Assembly: GCF_007050985.1 (NCBI RefSeq)
Contig: NZ_VHSF01000002.1
Span: forward strand, 186,001 to 250,000
Direction of reading: 5' to 3'
Length of the DNA: 64,000 nt
Origin: Christiangramia sabulilitoris
GTDB taxonomy: Bacteria; Bacteroidota; Bacteroidia; Flavobacteriales; Flavobacteriaceae
Below are positions 26,671-35,380 of the stretch, one piece after another; position 1 is the stretch's first letter; each line of letters opens with the position of its first letter. The position numbers and the translations under genes are program-made. The notes under the pieces are model-generated. The model was not told the origin of the DNA. It did not search any database and saw nothing but the letters and a program-made list of their open reading frames with translations.

Positions 26671-26678
26671 CAAAGATA
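26671..26678 (-). promoter_or_regulatory. -7 promoter box of tilS
   Basis: Read on the reverse strand it is TATCTTTG, an exact match to TAnnTTTG. It lies 7 bases from the tilS ATG, which implies a nearly leaderless mRNA. No clear TTG -33 element was seen at the right spacing. Confidence 0.6.
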
Positions 26679-26760
26679 CAAAGGCACCATTTAAATCTTC
26701 CCGCTATGAACAGACTTTTTTCTGCTATTTAAAATTTTAAAATCGCAAGCTTTGGGAAAC

Positions 26761-28053
26761 TTATAAATTAGCGAGTACTTCCCGCATAGCCTTAGCTTTG
26801 AGCAGGCATTCCTCATATTCCTTCTCCGGGGTAGATTTAGCCGTAATCGCACCTCCCACAGAGAATGAAAGATATTTATTTTTAGAATTGTAGAGGATAC
26901 TTCTTATCACAACATTGAAGTCAAAATCCCCCTCTGGGGAAAAATAACCAACTGCACCGCTGTAAAGCCCACGTTTGGATTCTTCCAGATCCTCTATGAT
27001 CTTCATTGCAGAAATTTTAGGAGCTCCGGTCATGCTACCCATGGGAAAGCTGGTTCTTAAGGCTTCCACCGGCGGAATATCAACTGCAATTTCAGCCGTA
27101 ACGCTGGAGATCATCTGGTGTACCTGCTTAAAGGTGTAAACCTTACAGAGTTCATCGACTTTTACGCTTCCCTTTTTAGCGATCCTTGAGAGATCATTTC
27201 TTACCAGGTCCACGATCATCACGTTTTCAGACTGTTCCTTGGGATCATTAGCAAGGTCTTCTGCGATCTGACGATCTTCCACGGGATCTGCAGATCTCCT
27301 GGCCGTACCTTTTATTGGCTGGGTCAATAATATATCCCCTTTCTTCTTTAAGTATCGCTCAGGTGAAGCTGATATAAGATTAAAATGCTCCAGTTTAAGG
27401 TACGCAGCAAAAGGCGGCGTAGAAATTTCATTTAGAGACCTGTAAATATTGAAAGGATCTATATGTACATTTTCAGAATAATATTCCTGGCAAAAATTTG
27501 CTTCATAGATGTCGCCACGATGTATATGATGAAGCATCAGGCCTATCTTATTCAAATATTCATCTTTCGGGATGCGGGCCTGGGCCTCAACCGCGCGGTG
27601 GTTAAATTCTATCTGATATTCAAAATCCTGGATCTCATGGAAATCATCTTCAATTTCATCATCGACCATTCTCAGGTAATGAAACTCGACTTCGCTGCCT
27701 TTTATGAATATCAGTTTTTGTGGTTGAAAAAAGTACAGGTCTGGAAATTGTAAACCATCAAAATTAGCAGATTTCAAATTTTCCACATCGTTCTTAAGGT
27801 CATAACTTAAATACCCAAAAATCCAATCGGCAGTGGTTTCCTGATATTCCTTTAATTTATCGAATGCCTGGACATAATCTGTTTTTATGGCAGTAAAGGC
27901 TTCTGCTGCAAGAACCGCTTCATATTCTCCCGCTGCCGAATCATCCTCATTGCTATCCAGCCAGGCAATTTCCTGAAACTGGCAACTCCAGGACAGCAAT
28001 CTTTTCTTAAAATTTTGTGGTTCTTCTACTGAAAAAACTCTCGTTGTCCGCAC
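26761..28053 (-). CDS. pabB: Anthranilate/aminodeoxychorismate synthase component I family (PabB-like)
   Basis: 430 residues, GTG start at 28053 directly abutting the preceding stop codon. It is a chorismate-using enzyme; PabB makes 4-amino-4-deoxychorismate for folate. Family motifs are present: FHRAVEAQARIPKDEYLNKI-type N-terminal barrel, PIKGTARRSADPVEDRQIA, MIVDLVRNDLSRIAKKGSV, FPMGSMTGAPKISAMKIIED, and SGAVGYFSPEGDFDFNVVIR. The PIKGT form, rather than PIAGT, points to aminodeoxychorismate synthase over TrpE. No glutamine amidotransferase subunit (pabA/trpG) or trp gene is nearby, which also argues against anthranilate synthase. It lies downstream of the FMN reductase gene in a two-gene operon. 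Confidence 0.9.
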   Translation of the reverse strand: MRTTRVFSVEEPQNFKKRLLSWSCQFQEIAWLDSNEDDSAAGEYEAVLAAEAFTAIKTDYVQAFDKLKEYQETTADWIFGYLSYDLKNDVENLKSANFDGLQFPDLYFFQPQKLIFIKGSEVEFHYLRMVDDEIEDDFHEIQDFEYQIEFNHRAVEAQARIPKDEYLNKIGLMLHHIHRGDIYEANFCQEYYSENVHIDPFNIYRSLNEISTPPFAAYLKLEHFNLISASPERYLKKKGDILLTQPIKGTARRSADPVEDRQIAEDLANDPKEQSENVMIVDLVRNDLSRIAKKGSVKVDELCKVYTFKQVHQMISSVTAEIAVDIPPVEALRTSFPMGSMTGAPKISAMKIIEDLEESKRGLYSGAVGYFSPEGDFDFNVVIRSILYNSKNKYLSFSVGGAITAKSTPEKEYEECLLKAKAMREVLANL

Positions 28054-28590
28054 TTAATTCTCAATTTGATGCGCAAAGGTAGTAAGCACATCTTCAATTC
28101 CCATATCCAGAACTTCGTTTATCACTTTTCCGTCGTCAAAATTGTCTTTAAAAGAAGGGAAGCTAAAACTCTCCACCACTTCTCCACCAAATCTTCCAAA
28201 GATATTTCTGGTATACTCCAGCGAAGACTGGGCGCCTCTCTTACCGGGTGAGGTACTCATTAGCAATATCTTTTTGTCCTCAAGAAAATTTTTATTTATC
28301 CGGGACAACCAGTCTATAATATTTTTAAAAAAGGCAGAAGGTCCTCCGTTATGCTCATTAACAGAAATTATCAAAGCGTCATTTTCCAGAATTAAATTCT
28401 TGATGATTGTAGCATTGATAGGAAAACCTTCATTTTTCTCAATATCCTCGCTGAATATAGGAAGCGGGTAATCGGTAAGATTTATCTCTTTGATCTCGTG
28501 GCTGCGGATTCTCCCAAGGACATTGTCCAGCAATTGTTGATTAATGGAAGTACTGCTATTGGAACCGGCGAAGGCTAATATTTTTTTCAT
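28054..28590 (-). CDS. NAD(P)H-dependent FMN reductase family protein (flavodoxin fold)
   Basis: 178 residues. The N-terminal KKILAFAGSNSSTSINQQLL is the flavin-phosphate loop of the family (GSxSxxSxN type). DYPLPIFSEDIEKNEGFP follows, then ALIISVNEHNGGPSAFFKN as the isoalloxazine-contacting loop and LLMSTSPGKRGAQSS after it. Family members reduce FMN, azo dyes or quinones with NAD(P)H in the cytoplasm. The gene's stop codon touches the GTG start of the PabB-like gene, so the two are translationally coupled. The natural substrate is not known. Confidence 0.9.
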   Translation of the reverse strand: MKKILAFAGSNSSTSINQQLLDNVLGRIRSHEIKEINLTDYPLPIFSEDIEKNEGFPINATIIKNLILENDALIISVNEHNGGPSAFFKNIIDWLSRINKNFLEDKKILLMSTSPGKRGAQSSLEYTRNIFGRFGGEVVESFSFPSFKDNFDDGKVINEVLDMGIEDVLTTFAHQIEN

Positions 28591-28692
28591 CAGGTCAATT
28601 TTCAGCTAAAAATACCGAAAATTAATCAGCAATGCATAACTAAGCCGTCCACTCTTCCTTGTTTTCGTAATTTTATTCCAAAATCTGAAATA

Positions 28693-29571
28693 TTGAAAAA
28701 GCATAGTATAGAAAATGAATTCCTGAAAATAACCGTACAGGAGACCGGCGCTGAACTTGGCAGCATTTTTAATAAGGATAACCAAAAAGAATACCTCTGG
28801 CAGGCAGATCCCGAAATATGGGGAAGCCATGCTCCAAACCTTTTCCCGATCATTGGCGTGATCAAAGATGGAATATATAAGTATGAGGGAAAAGAATACA
28901 GTGTACCAAAGCATGGTTTTATTAGACATAATGAAAAGATCAGGCTTAAAGAGAGAACTGAACATCAGTTGGTTTTCGAATTACTATATTCTGAAGAGAC
29001 ACTGGAGATGTATCCTTTCAAATTTGATTTCAGGATCGCTTTTACCCTCATCGGAAAGTCACTGGAAGTGAATCATCAAATTATCAACCTCGATGAAAAA
29101 CCTATACTTTTCTCATTAGGAGGTCATCCCGCCTTCAATATCCTGCATTTTGAAGGTGAAAAGATCGAAGACTATTTCCTGGAATTTGATAAAAAAAAGG
29201 ACCTGGACACCTATCTTCTTAATGAAGACGGCCTGATTAGTTCAAAAACAGAAAATGTTCTGAAAAATGACAATAAGATCCAGCTCACAGAACATTTATT
29301 TGATCACGATGCCCTTATTTTTAAGGATATCAAGTCTAAAAAGGTGGACCTGGTAAGCGTCAAAAACGGCAGGATCCTTAGTGTTGAATATAAAGATTTC
29401 AAAAACCTGGGCATCTGGGCTAAGCCGGGTGCTCCTTACGTATGCATAGAACCATGGCTTGGAATTGCAGATGTTGAAGGTACAGACCAGAACCTTGAGA
29501 ATAAGGAAGGAATCTTGAAACTTTCAGCAGAAAATGAATTCAATGCAGACTATACGATAAACATCAGCTGA
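28693..29571 (+). CDS. Aldose 1-epimerase family protein (YeaD/LacX-like)
   Basis: 292 residues with a TTG start at 28693; no in-frame ATG is available nearby. The fold is galactose-mutarotase-like: NEFLKITVQETGAELGSIF, then EYLWQADPEIWGSHAPNLFP, the catalytic-type GKEYSVPKHGFIRH, FSLGGHPAFNI and CIEPWLGIADVEG. These match the LacX/YeaD branch, distinct from the GalM encoded at 20.6 kb. Family members act on hexose-6-phosphates or unknown sugars. It is divergent from the FMN reductase gene and stands alone. The precise substrate cannot be assigned. Confidence 0.87.
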   Translation: MKKHSIENEFLKITVQETGAELGSIFNKDNQKEYLWQADPEIWGSHAPNLFPIIGVIKDGIYKYEGKEYSVPKHGFIRHNEKIRLKERTEHQLVFELLYSEETLEMYPFKFDFRIAFTLIGKSLEVNHQIINLDEKPILFSLGGHPAFNILHFEGEKIEDYFLEFDKKKDLDTYLLNEDGLISSKTENVLKNDNKIQLTEHLFDHDALIFKDIKSKKVDLVSVKNGRILSVEYKDFKNLGIWAKPGAPYVCIEPWLGIADVEGTDQNLENKEGILKLSAENEFNADYTINIS

Positions 29572-29614
29572 GTTTTACTTGAGAAAAGCAGGTAATACTT
29601 TGGGTTTCATGCCG

Positions 29615-29622
29615 TACCTTTG
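29615..29622 (+). promoter_or_regulatory. -7 promoter box of the DEAD-box helicase gene
   Basis: TACCTTTG is an exact TAnnTTTG match. It contains the TTG at 29620 that could otherwise be taken as a start, so translation must begin downstream, at the TTG at 29644. Confidence 0.65.
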
Positions 29623-29643
29623 CACGAAATTAAAATACGCATT

Positions 29644-30987
29644 TTGAGTTTTCAGGAATTAAATTTAAATACCCCGTTACGCAATGCTCTGGAAGATCTG
29701 AATTTCCAGACTCCCACTCCTATCCAGGAACAGGCATTTTCATCTATCATGTCTGGAAGAGACGTGGTGGGAATCGCGCAAACGGGAACAGGTAAGACCT
29801 TCGCATATCTTTTGCCTCTTCTAAGAATGCTTAAATACTCAGAACAAAAGAATCCGCGTATTTTAATCCTGGTGCCTACGAGGGAACTGGTGGTACAGGT
29901 AGTTGAAGAGATAGAAAAAGTAGCCAAGTATATCAATGTTCGTGTTTCCGGGATTTATGGCGGAGTAAACATAAATACGCAGCACCAGGATCTAATGCAG
30001 GGACAGGACATTCTTGTGGCAACACCCAGAAGGCTTTATGACCTGGTTTTAAGAAGAGCGGTACAGCTGAAGTCTATCCAGAAATTCGTGATAGATGAAG
30101 TAGATGTGATGCTGGATCTTGGTTTTAAATTCCAGGTTAACAACATCCTGGAATTGCTTCCACCAAACAGACAAAGTATCATGTTCTCTGCGACCATGAC
30201 CGAAACTGTGGAGGAAATGATCGATGCGAATTTTAAGGCTCCGGAAAAAATATCTGTTGCCGTTAGTGGTACCCCATTGGAAAATATTGAACAGCGAGCC
30301 TATAAGATCGAAAACTTTAATACCAAAGCTAACCTTATGGTAGAGCTTTTCCAGGATGAGGAAGAATACCGGAAAGTGCTCATTTTTACCAGCGACAAAA
30401 GATTTGCCGATAAGCTTTTTGAAATACTGGATGATATCTTTACCAGGGATGTTAGCCTGGTGCATACAGGGAAAAGTCAGAACAGCAGACTCAACAGTGT
30501 AGCTGAGTTTGCCGAAGGCCGAACCCGCATTATGATCGCCACAGATGTGATGGCACGTGGTCTGGATATCGAAAATGTTTCACACGTTATTAACCTGGAC
30601 ACTCCGCATTACCCTGAAAATTACATGCACAGGATTGGTAGAACCGGTCGTGCAGAGAAAAAAGGGGTTGCTATTATTTTCAAGACTGAAAAGGACGAGG
30701 AGAATTTTGATAAGATCGAAGCACTCATGGGCATGGAGATTCCTGAGTTTGAAATCCCTGAAAATGTAAGTATTTCCAATGTTCTTATTGATGAAGAAAA
30801 GCCACGGGCAATAGAGATCAATAACCCGCATTCAGATTCTGTGGAAGCCGGACCGGCCTTTCATGAAAAGAAGGAAAAAAATAAAAAGGTAAATCTTGGT
30901 GGCTCGTATCGTCGGGAAATTGCCAAAAAATATAAAAAACCAAAAACGCGTGGCGACAAGAACGCCAACCGAAGAAGGAAAAAATAA
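29644..30987 (+). CDS. DEAD-box RNA helicase
   Basis: 447 residues from the TTG at 29644, giving the usual helicase beginning MSFQELNLN; an earlier in-frame TTG lies inside the promoter box. It unwinds RNA with ATP, probably in ribosome assembly or mRNA turnover. Motifs in order are the Q motif (PTPIQEQA), Walker A AQTGTGKT (45-52), PTRELVVQV, the Walker B variant DEVD (151-154) in place of DEAD, SAT (FSATMTETVEEM), ARGLDI and HRIGRTGR. The C-terminal tail is strongly basic (YRREIAKKYKKPKTRGDKN), typical of RNA-binding RhlE-like bacterial helicases. It is monocistronic and ends at a strong terminator. Confidence 0.94.
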   Translation: MSFQELNLNTPLRNALEDLNFQTPTPIQEQAFSSIMSGRDVVGIAQTGTGKTFAYLLPLLRMLKYSEQKNPRILILVPTRELVVQVVEEIEKVAKYINVRVSGIYGGVNINTQHQDLMQGQDILVATPRRLYDLVLRRAVQLKSIQKFVIDEVDVMLDLGFKFQVNNILELLPPNRQSIMFSATMTETVEEMIDANFKAPEKISVAVSGTPLENIEQRAYKIENFNTKANLMVELFQDEEEYRKVLIFTSDKRFADKLFEILDDIFTRDVSLVHTGKSQNSRLNSVAEFAEGRTRIMIATDVMARGLDIENVSHVINLDTPHYPENYMHRIGRTGRAEKKGVAIIFKTEKDEENFDKIEALMGMEIPEFEIPENVSISNVLIDEEKPRAIEINNPHSDSVEAGPAFHEKKEKNKKVNLGGSYRREIAKKYKKPKTRGDKNANRRRKK

Positions 30988-30993
30988 AGAAGC

Positions 30994-31024
30994 AAAAAAA
31001 GGAGCGCCACGGCGCTCCTTTTGG
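30994..31024. terminator. Rho-independent terminator after the helicase gene
   Basis: AAAAGGAGCGC and GCGCTCCTTTT pair perfectly around a CACG loop. The A and T runs on either side could allow bidirectional use. Confidence 0.9.
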
Positions 31025-31046
31025 TTTTATTAATCTTAGTATGCAG

Positions 31047-31131
31047 GTCATCCTGAATTCATTTCAGGATCTCGAATAATTGATATTAATATGAGAAGCT
31101 GAAACTGCCGAAGAATCGGGACAGCTTGACG
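31047..31131. repeat. Dispersed inverted repeat, CTGAA/TTCAG type, second copy
   Basis: The left arm (GTCATCCTGAATTCATTTCA then GGATCTC) is close to the 11784-11812 arm of the first copy, with about 19 of 25 positions alike by eye. The right arm (GAGAAGCTGAAACTGCC... ACAGCTTGACGG) is its diverged inverse. It lies between a terminator and a small reverse-strand gene. Confidence 0.65.
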
Positions 31132-31161
31132 GAAGCAATAAGGTTTATTTTACCTCTTTTA

Positions 31162-31269
31162 CTAAGTTCTATTTTTCTTCTTTGCTGCTTTCGCTGCACG
31201 CTTCTCTTTTAAGCTCAATACCGGCTCTTTTTTTGCCGAATTCTTGGAAGGTGATTTTTCTTTAGACAT
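31162..31269 (-). CDS. Very small basic protein (35 residues), hypothetical
   Basis: ATG at 31269 to TAG at 31162. The product begins MSKEKSPSKNSAKKEPV and ends LKEKRAAKAAKKKNRT; about 40% of the residues are Lys or Arg. The ending LKEKRAxKxAKK is one I recognise from short hypothetical proteins in Bacteroidota, although I cannot confirm conservation here. It is predicted to be cytoplasmic and to bind nucleic acid or ribosomes by charge alone, without a known domain. It is an isolated gene in an otherwise gene-free gap of 414 bases between the helicase and TPR genes. Confidence 0.62.
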   Translation of the reverse strand: MSKEKSPSKNSAKKEPVLSLKEKRAAKAAKKKNRT

Positions 31270-31401
31270 GATTTCTAGGTTTAGAATTAACAGTTAAATG
31301 TAGTGATTGTTCTAATGCAAATCAGATATTTTTTCCATTCTAAATCATTAAATTTATATAGAGATTTCTCCCCGGTTTTTTCCTGACCAAAATTAAACAT
31401 C

Positions 31402-33123
31402 ATGAAAGCTAAATTTTTTTTGTTTCTGCTGTTCATTGTTTTTTCCTGTAAAAATTCAGAAAAGGAGCCGGAGGTGATCAGCGTTAATGAAACTCCGCAA
31501 AGCAAATACGGCTGTGCCCCTACCCTAACAGATCAGGAATGGTATCAAGGTGACAATAAAGCACCGCTTTTTGAAGGTCTGAATGCTGTCAACTATCCCG
31601 TTCAAACAACGAATCCTGAAGCCCAGAGGTATTTTAATCAGGGACTCGTGCTCGCCTATGGATTTAATCATGCTGAAGCCGCAAGGTCTTTTTACTATGC
31701 AACTAAACTGGATCCTCAATGTGCCATGTGCTACTGGGGATTCGCCTACGTACTTGGCCCTAACTACAATGCCGGCATGGAGGATGATAATTATGAAAGA
31801 GCTTATGATGCTATACAGAAAGCTAAGGAAGTTGGCTCATCTTCAAAAAAAGAAATGGATCTTATCAACGCCATGGCCAAGCGTTATGTAAAAGAACCTG
31901 TCGAAGACAGAAGTGATCTGGATGTAGCTTACAGCAAGGCCATGCACGACCTTCATAAAAAATATCTTCAGGATGAAGAGATCGCTGCAATTTATGCTGA
32001 ATCTCTTTTGGACATGCATCCATGGGACCTTTTTGATAAACAGGGACAACCAAAAGAATGGACCCCGGAAATTGTAAGTCTGCTGGAAAATATTTTAAGA
32101 CAGAATCCTAAACATCCCGGTGCCAATCATTTCTATATTCATGCGGTAGAAGCTTCAAATACCCCGGAAAGGGCAAATGCTTCCGCTAAAATTTTTGATG
32201 ACGGGTTGGTTCCGGGTGCGGGACACCTGGTGCATATGCCTTCTCATGTCTACATACGCACGGGGGAATACCATAAAGGAACTCTTGCAAATATACGCGC
32301 CGTAGAGGCAGACAGTGCTTACGTTACCCAGTGTCACGCCCAGGGCGCCTATCCTCTTGCCTATTATCCCCATAATTACCACTTTCTTGCTGCAACCGCA
32401 ACTCTTCAAGGAAATGCTGAATGGGCGATGATTGGAGCTCAAAAACTTTCAGATCATGTGCATCCCGATATCATGAAAGAACCTGGTTGGGGTACACTTC
32501 AACATTATTATTCTATTCCTCTGTATGTTCAGGTAAAATTAGGCCGGTGGGATGAAATCATAAATTCTGAATTCAACACCTATGACCTACCTTATTTGAA
32601 GGCGGTAAAACATTATGCCCGGGGTATGGCTTATATGGCAAATAATGATCTGGTTCAAGCCAGATCTGAACTGGCAGACCTGGAACAATTGGCGGATGAT
32701 AAAAGTCTTGAAGACGTTACGATCTGGGATATTAATTCGGTTTCAACTTTAATGCAAATTGCCAAAAGGGTTTTAAAAGCAGAGATCCTGGCCAATGAGG
32801 GAAAATATGATGAAAGCCTTGCGCTACTTAACGAAGCCGTAGAGATCGAAGATTCTTTAAATTATGATGAACCGCCAGACTGGTTCTTTTCAGTGAGGCA
32901 TCATTTAGGTGCGGTACAGATTGAAGCTGGAAAATATAAGGATGCGATCGCGACTTATGAAGAAGATCTTAAGAAACTTCCAAAGAACGGGTGGGCACAA
33001 CATGGAATGCGCCTGGCTTATGAAAATCTGAATGATGATGCCAATGTTCAGAAGATAAATCAGCAAATAAAGCAAAGCTGGAAAGGAGCAGATATCGAAA
33101 TTAACTCATCCAGGATTAAATAA
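31402..33123 (+). CDS. Tetratricopeptide-repeat lipoprotein
   Basis: 573 residues with a lipoprotein signal (FIVFSC, Cys16). TPR-like helix pairs run through much of the chain: AQRYFNQGLVLAYGFNHAEA with ARSFYYATKLDPQCAMCYWG, a middle all-helical region (NPKHPGANHFYIHAVEAS), and YDESLALLNEAVEIEDSLNY with YKDAIATYEEDLKKLPKNG near the end. A CAMC pair sits in the first repeat, and several conserved His residues (HMPSHVYIRTGEYH, YYPHNYHFLAA) suggest a possible metal or haem contact. Family members are widespread single-gene hypothetical lipoproteins. No enzyme role is evident. A terminator follows. Confidence 0.85.
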   Translation: MKAKFFLFLLFIVFSCKNSEKEPEVISVNETPQSKYGCAPTLTDQEWYQGDNKAPLFEGLNAVNYPVQTTNPEAQRYFNQGLVLAYGFNHAEAARSFYYATKLDPQCAMCYWGFAYVLGPNYNAGMEDDNYERAYDAIQKAKEVGSSSKKEMDLINAMAKRYVKEPVEDRSDLDVAYSKAMHDLHKKYLQDEEIAAIYAESLLDMHPWDLFDKQGQPKEWTPEIVSLLENILRQNPKHPGANHFYIHAVEASNTPERANASAKIFDDGLVPGAGHLVHMPSHVYIRTGEYHKGTLANIRAVEADSAYVTQCHAQGAYPLAYYPHNYHFLAATATLQGNAEWAMIGAQKLSDHVHPDIMKEPGWGTLQHYYSIPLYVQVKLGRWDEIINSEFNTYDLPYLKAVKHYARGMAYMANNDLVQARSELADLEQLADDKSLEDVTIWDINSVSTLMQIAKRVLKAEILANEGKYDESLALLNEAVEIEDSLNYDEPPDWFFSVRHHLGAVQIEAGKYKDAIATYEEDLKKLPKNGWAQHGMRLAYENLNDDANVQKINQQIKQSWKGADIEINSSRIK

Positions 33124-33149
33124 ATACTGAGGAGATAGTTTGAAAATAA

Positions 33150-33174
33150 AAAGCCCCGCTTTCAGCGAGGCTTT
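33150..33174. terminator. Bidirectional terminator between the TPR gene and lpd
   Basis: AAAGCCCCGCT pairs with AGCGAGGCTTT, with one mismatch and a 3-base loop. It lies between two convergent genes, so it serves both. Confidence 0.8.
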
Positions 33175-33197
33175 AATTTATTTTCTAACTTATATAA

Positions 33198-34601
33198 TTA
33201 AATATGTAAAGGTCTGTTCTCTGTTGCTGCAAGAGCCGCTTCTTTAACCGCTTCCGCATAAGTTGGGTGAGCATGACTCATTCTTGAAATATCCTCAGCA
33301 GACGCTCTGAATTCCATCGCAGTCACCGCTTCAGCGATAAGATCTGCTGTTCTGGCTCCAATCATATGAACTCCTAGAACCTCATCGGTCTTTTCATCTG
33401 CAAGAATTTTGATCAATCCGTCAATGTCACCACTGGCTCTTGAACGTCCAAGTGCACGCATTGGGAATTTACCTTCTTTATATTTTACTCCTGCTTCTTT
33501 TAATTGCTCTTCAGTTTTCCCTACCGAAGCAACTTCAGGCCAGGTATACACCACATTAGGAATTAGGTTATAATCGATATGAGGCTTTTGACCTGCGATC
33601 AATTCTGCCACCATGGTTCCTTCTTCTTCAGCTTTGTGAGCAAGCATAGCTCCGCGAACCACATCCCCGATCGCATAGATATTATCTACGTTCGTTTGAA
33701 GATGATCGTTCACTTTTACTCTTCCTTTATCATCAAGTTCTACTCCGGCAGCTTCAGCATTCAACCCATCAGTGTAAGGACGACGACCAACTGAAACAAG
33801 ACAGTAATCACCTTTAAATTCGATCTCTTTATCTTTCTTATCATCAGCTTTGATGATGATCTCATCTCCATTTCTCTCAACCGACTTTACTTTCGTGCTA
33901 GTATGGAACTTAACTCCCTGTTTCTTCAAAACTTTCTGAAGTTCTTTTGAAAGAGCGCTATCCATAGTTGGGATAATCCTGTCAAGGAATTCCACCACAG
34001 TAACCTCTGCACCAAGACGACGGTAAACCTGACCAAGCTCAAGACCAATCACTCCACCACCAATTACGATCATGTGTTTTGGAACTTCCTTCAGCGTTAA
34101 AGCCTCGGTAGAAGTGATCACTCGCTCCTTATCAAGTTCAATGAACGGAAGATTCGCAGGCTTGGAACCGGTTGCGATAATTGTCTTTTTCGCTTCGATC
34201 GTTTTGGTCTCACCATCTTTTTCAATATTGATGTGAGTCTTGTCCTTGAAAGAACCAACACCTTCAATTACATCGATCTTGTTTTTATCCATTAGGAACT
34301 TCACCCCGTCGCAAGTCTGACTTACCACAGAAGATTTACGTTCCATCATTTTTTCAAGATTAAGTTTTACTTCACCAGGAATTTCAATTCCGTGTTCCTC
34401 AAAATGCGTGATCGCATCATGAAAATGGTGAGAAGAATCTAAAAGTGCCTTACTTGGGATACATCCAACATTAAGACAGGTTCCACCAAGAGTGGAATAT
34501 TTTTCTATGATTGCAGTTTTCATACCCAACTGGGCGCAACGAATGGCGGCTACATATCCACCGGGTCCTGATCCTATAACTGCAACATCATATGTACTCA
34601 T
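33198..34601 (-). CDS. lpdA: Dihydrolipoyl dehydrogenase (E3)
   Basis: 467 residues, a typical length. It reoxidises dihydrolipoamide with NAD+ in pyruvate, 2-oxoglutarate and branched-chain dehydrogenase complexes, and in glycine cleavage. Features in order are the FAD loop VAVIGSGPGGYVAAIRCAQ, the redox disulfide Cys42/Cys47 in GGTCLNVGCIPSKAL, the NAD loop VIGGGVIGLELGQVYRRLG, the second FAD contact IYAIGDVVRGAMLAHKAEEE, and the C-terminal HAHPTYAE with catalytic His445 and Glu450. No E1 or E2 genes are adjacent, so it is a shared stand-alone E3. It converges on the TPR gene. Confidence 0.97.
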   Translation of the reverse strand: MSTYDVAVIGSGPGGYVAAIRCAQLGMKTAIIEKYSTLGGTCLNVGCIPSKALLDSSHHFHDAITHFEEHGIEIPGEVKLNLEKMMERKSSVVSQTCDGVKFLMDKNKIDVIEGVGSFKDKTHINIEKDGETKTIEAKKTIIATGSKPANLPFIELDKERVITSTEALTLKEVPKHMIVIGGGVIGLELGQVYRRLGAEVTVVEFLDRIIPTMDSALSKELQKVLKKQGVKFHTSTKVKSVERNGDEIIIKADDKKDKEIEFKGDYCLVSVGRRPYTDGLNAEAAGVELDDKGRVKVNDHLQTNVDNIYAIGDVVRGAMLAHKAEEEGTMVAELIAGQKPHIDYNLIPNVVYTWPEVASVGKTEEQLKEAGVKYKEGKFPMRALGRSRASGDIDGLIKILADEKTDEVLGVHMIGARTADLIAEAVTAMEFRASAEDISRMSHAHPTYAEAVKEAALAATENRPLHI

Positions 34602-34921
34602 AATTGTTTGTTTTTTTGTTTTTCAAAAATCGATCGTAAAAGTACAACTATTCTCTGCAATGACCAATACTCAGTTAGCAGTTAGAATTCAATTAAAGTT
34701 TAAAATCTAAACAGTTATAATAATTGGCTTTCTTATATTCTTACAAAAATAGATACCCTTCTTAAAACCAAAAATCTCCGGAATTTTTTCGAGCCTGAGA
34801 TAACCCGGCGAAATAATCTCATCTTAGGAAAGTTCAACCTTTGCTAATTTAGGTTTCCATGTATGTAGAAGTGATCATGCCTGAGAAAATCAAATCTGAG
34901 CCTTTAATTTCTGATGAAAAA
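34602..34921. other. 320-base gene-poor region between lpd and the Lrp gene
   Basis: No confident gene. A plus-strand ATG frame of 48 codons (34859-35005) exists, but it runs 84 bases antisense into the Lrp gene and resembles nothing known. The segment CCTGAGATAACCCGG (34793-34807) recalls one short part of a TPP riboswitch, but the other conserved parts are absent. The stretch should hold the lpd promoter on the reverse strand; no exact TAnnTTTG box was found. Confidence 0.4.
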
Positions 34922-35380
34922 CTACAAACTAATCACCGTACTTTGTTTCACTTTATTGATCGTAAAAATACTTTGTGTACTACCAATATGATCCAGGATC
35001 GTTAATTTAGTTACCAGGAATTCGCGGTATGCATCCATATCTTTCACCAGTACTTTCAGCATATAGTCAAATCCCCCACTTACATGAAGACATTCAATTA
35101 CCTCAGGCAGGCTGGTAACTTCCTTTTCAAATTTGGTAAGAAAATCTTTTTTATGCTGCACCAGTTTGATCTGGCATAATACCATAAACCCTTTATCCAC
35201 GGCTTCCGGATTAATTAAAGCAACGTAGCCCGAAATAACACCAGCTCTTTCCAGCTTTCTAATTCTTTCATAGATAGCGGTAACCGACAGCTTCAGGTCA
35301 TTAGCAATCTCTTTATTAGTCTTTTTACTATCCTTCTGTAAATGCTGGAGTATTTTTTTATCTATCTCATCAATTTTCAT
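34922..35380 (-). CDS. Lrp/AsnC-family transcriptional regulator
   Basis: 152 residues. The N-terminal helix-turn-helix is clear: MKIDEIDKKILQHLQKDSKK, then TNKEIANDLKLSVTAIYERI and RKLERAGVISGYVALINPE. The C-terminal RAM (amino-acid-binding) domain contains VIECLHVSGGFDYMLKVLVK and HIGSTQSIFTINKVKQST. Family knowledge: these proteins form octamers and respond to amino acids such as leucine, methionine or lysine. It is divergent from the Cys/Met PLP lyase gene across 156 AT-rich bases. That pairing suggests that it controls the lyase in response to a sulfur or branched amino acid; this is inference. Confidence 0.95.
   Translation of the reverse strand: MKIDEIDKKILQHLQKDSKKTNKEIANDLKLSVTAIYERIRKLERAGVISGYVALINPEAVDKGFMVLCQIKLVQHKKDFLTKFEKEVTSLPEVIECLHVSGGFDYMLKVLVKDMDAYREFLVTKLTILDHIGSTQSIFTINKVKQSTVISL

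Noticed and set aside
28606-28965. 119-codon reverse-strand frame over the start of the LacX-like gene
   Set aside because: It overlaps the coding start of a well-supported gene on the other strand and has no family resemblance.
29652-29936. 94-codon reverse-strand frame inside the helicase gene
   Set aside because: Antisense to the Q motif and Walker A region of a clear helicase; low-complexity shadow frame.
34793-34807. Short match to one part of a TPP riboswitch (CTGAGATAACCC)
   Set aside because: The other conserved segments (ACCTGATC, GGATAATGCCAGCG) are absent and no thiamine gene follows.
34859-35005. 48-codon plus-strand frame (starting MYVEVIMPEK)
   Set aside because: It lies partly antisense to the Lrp gene, resembles no known protein and has no promoter box; most likely chance.
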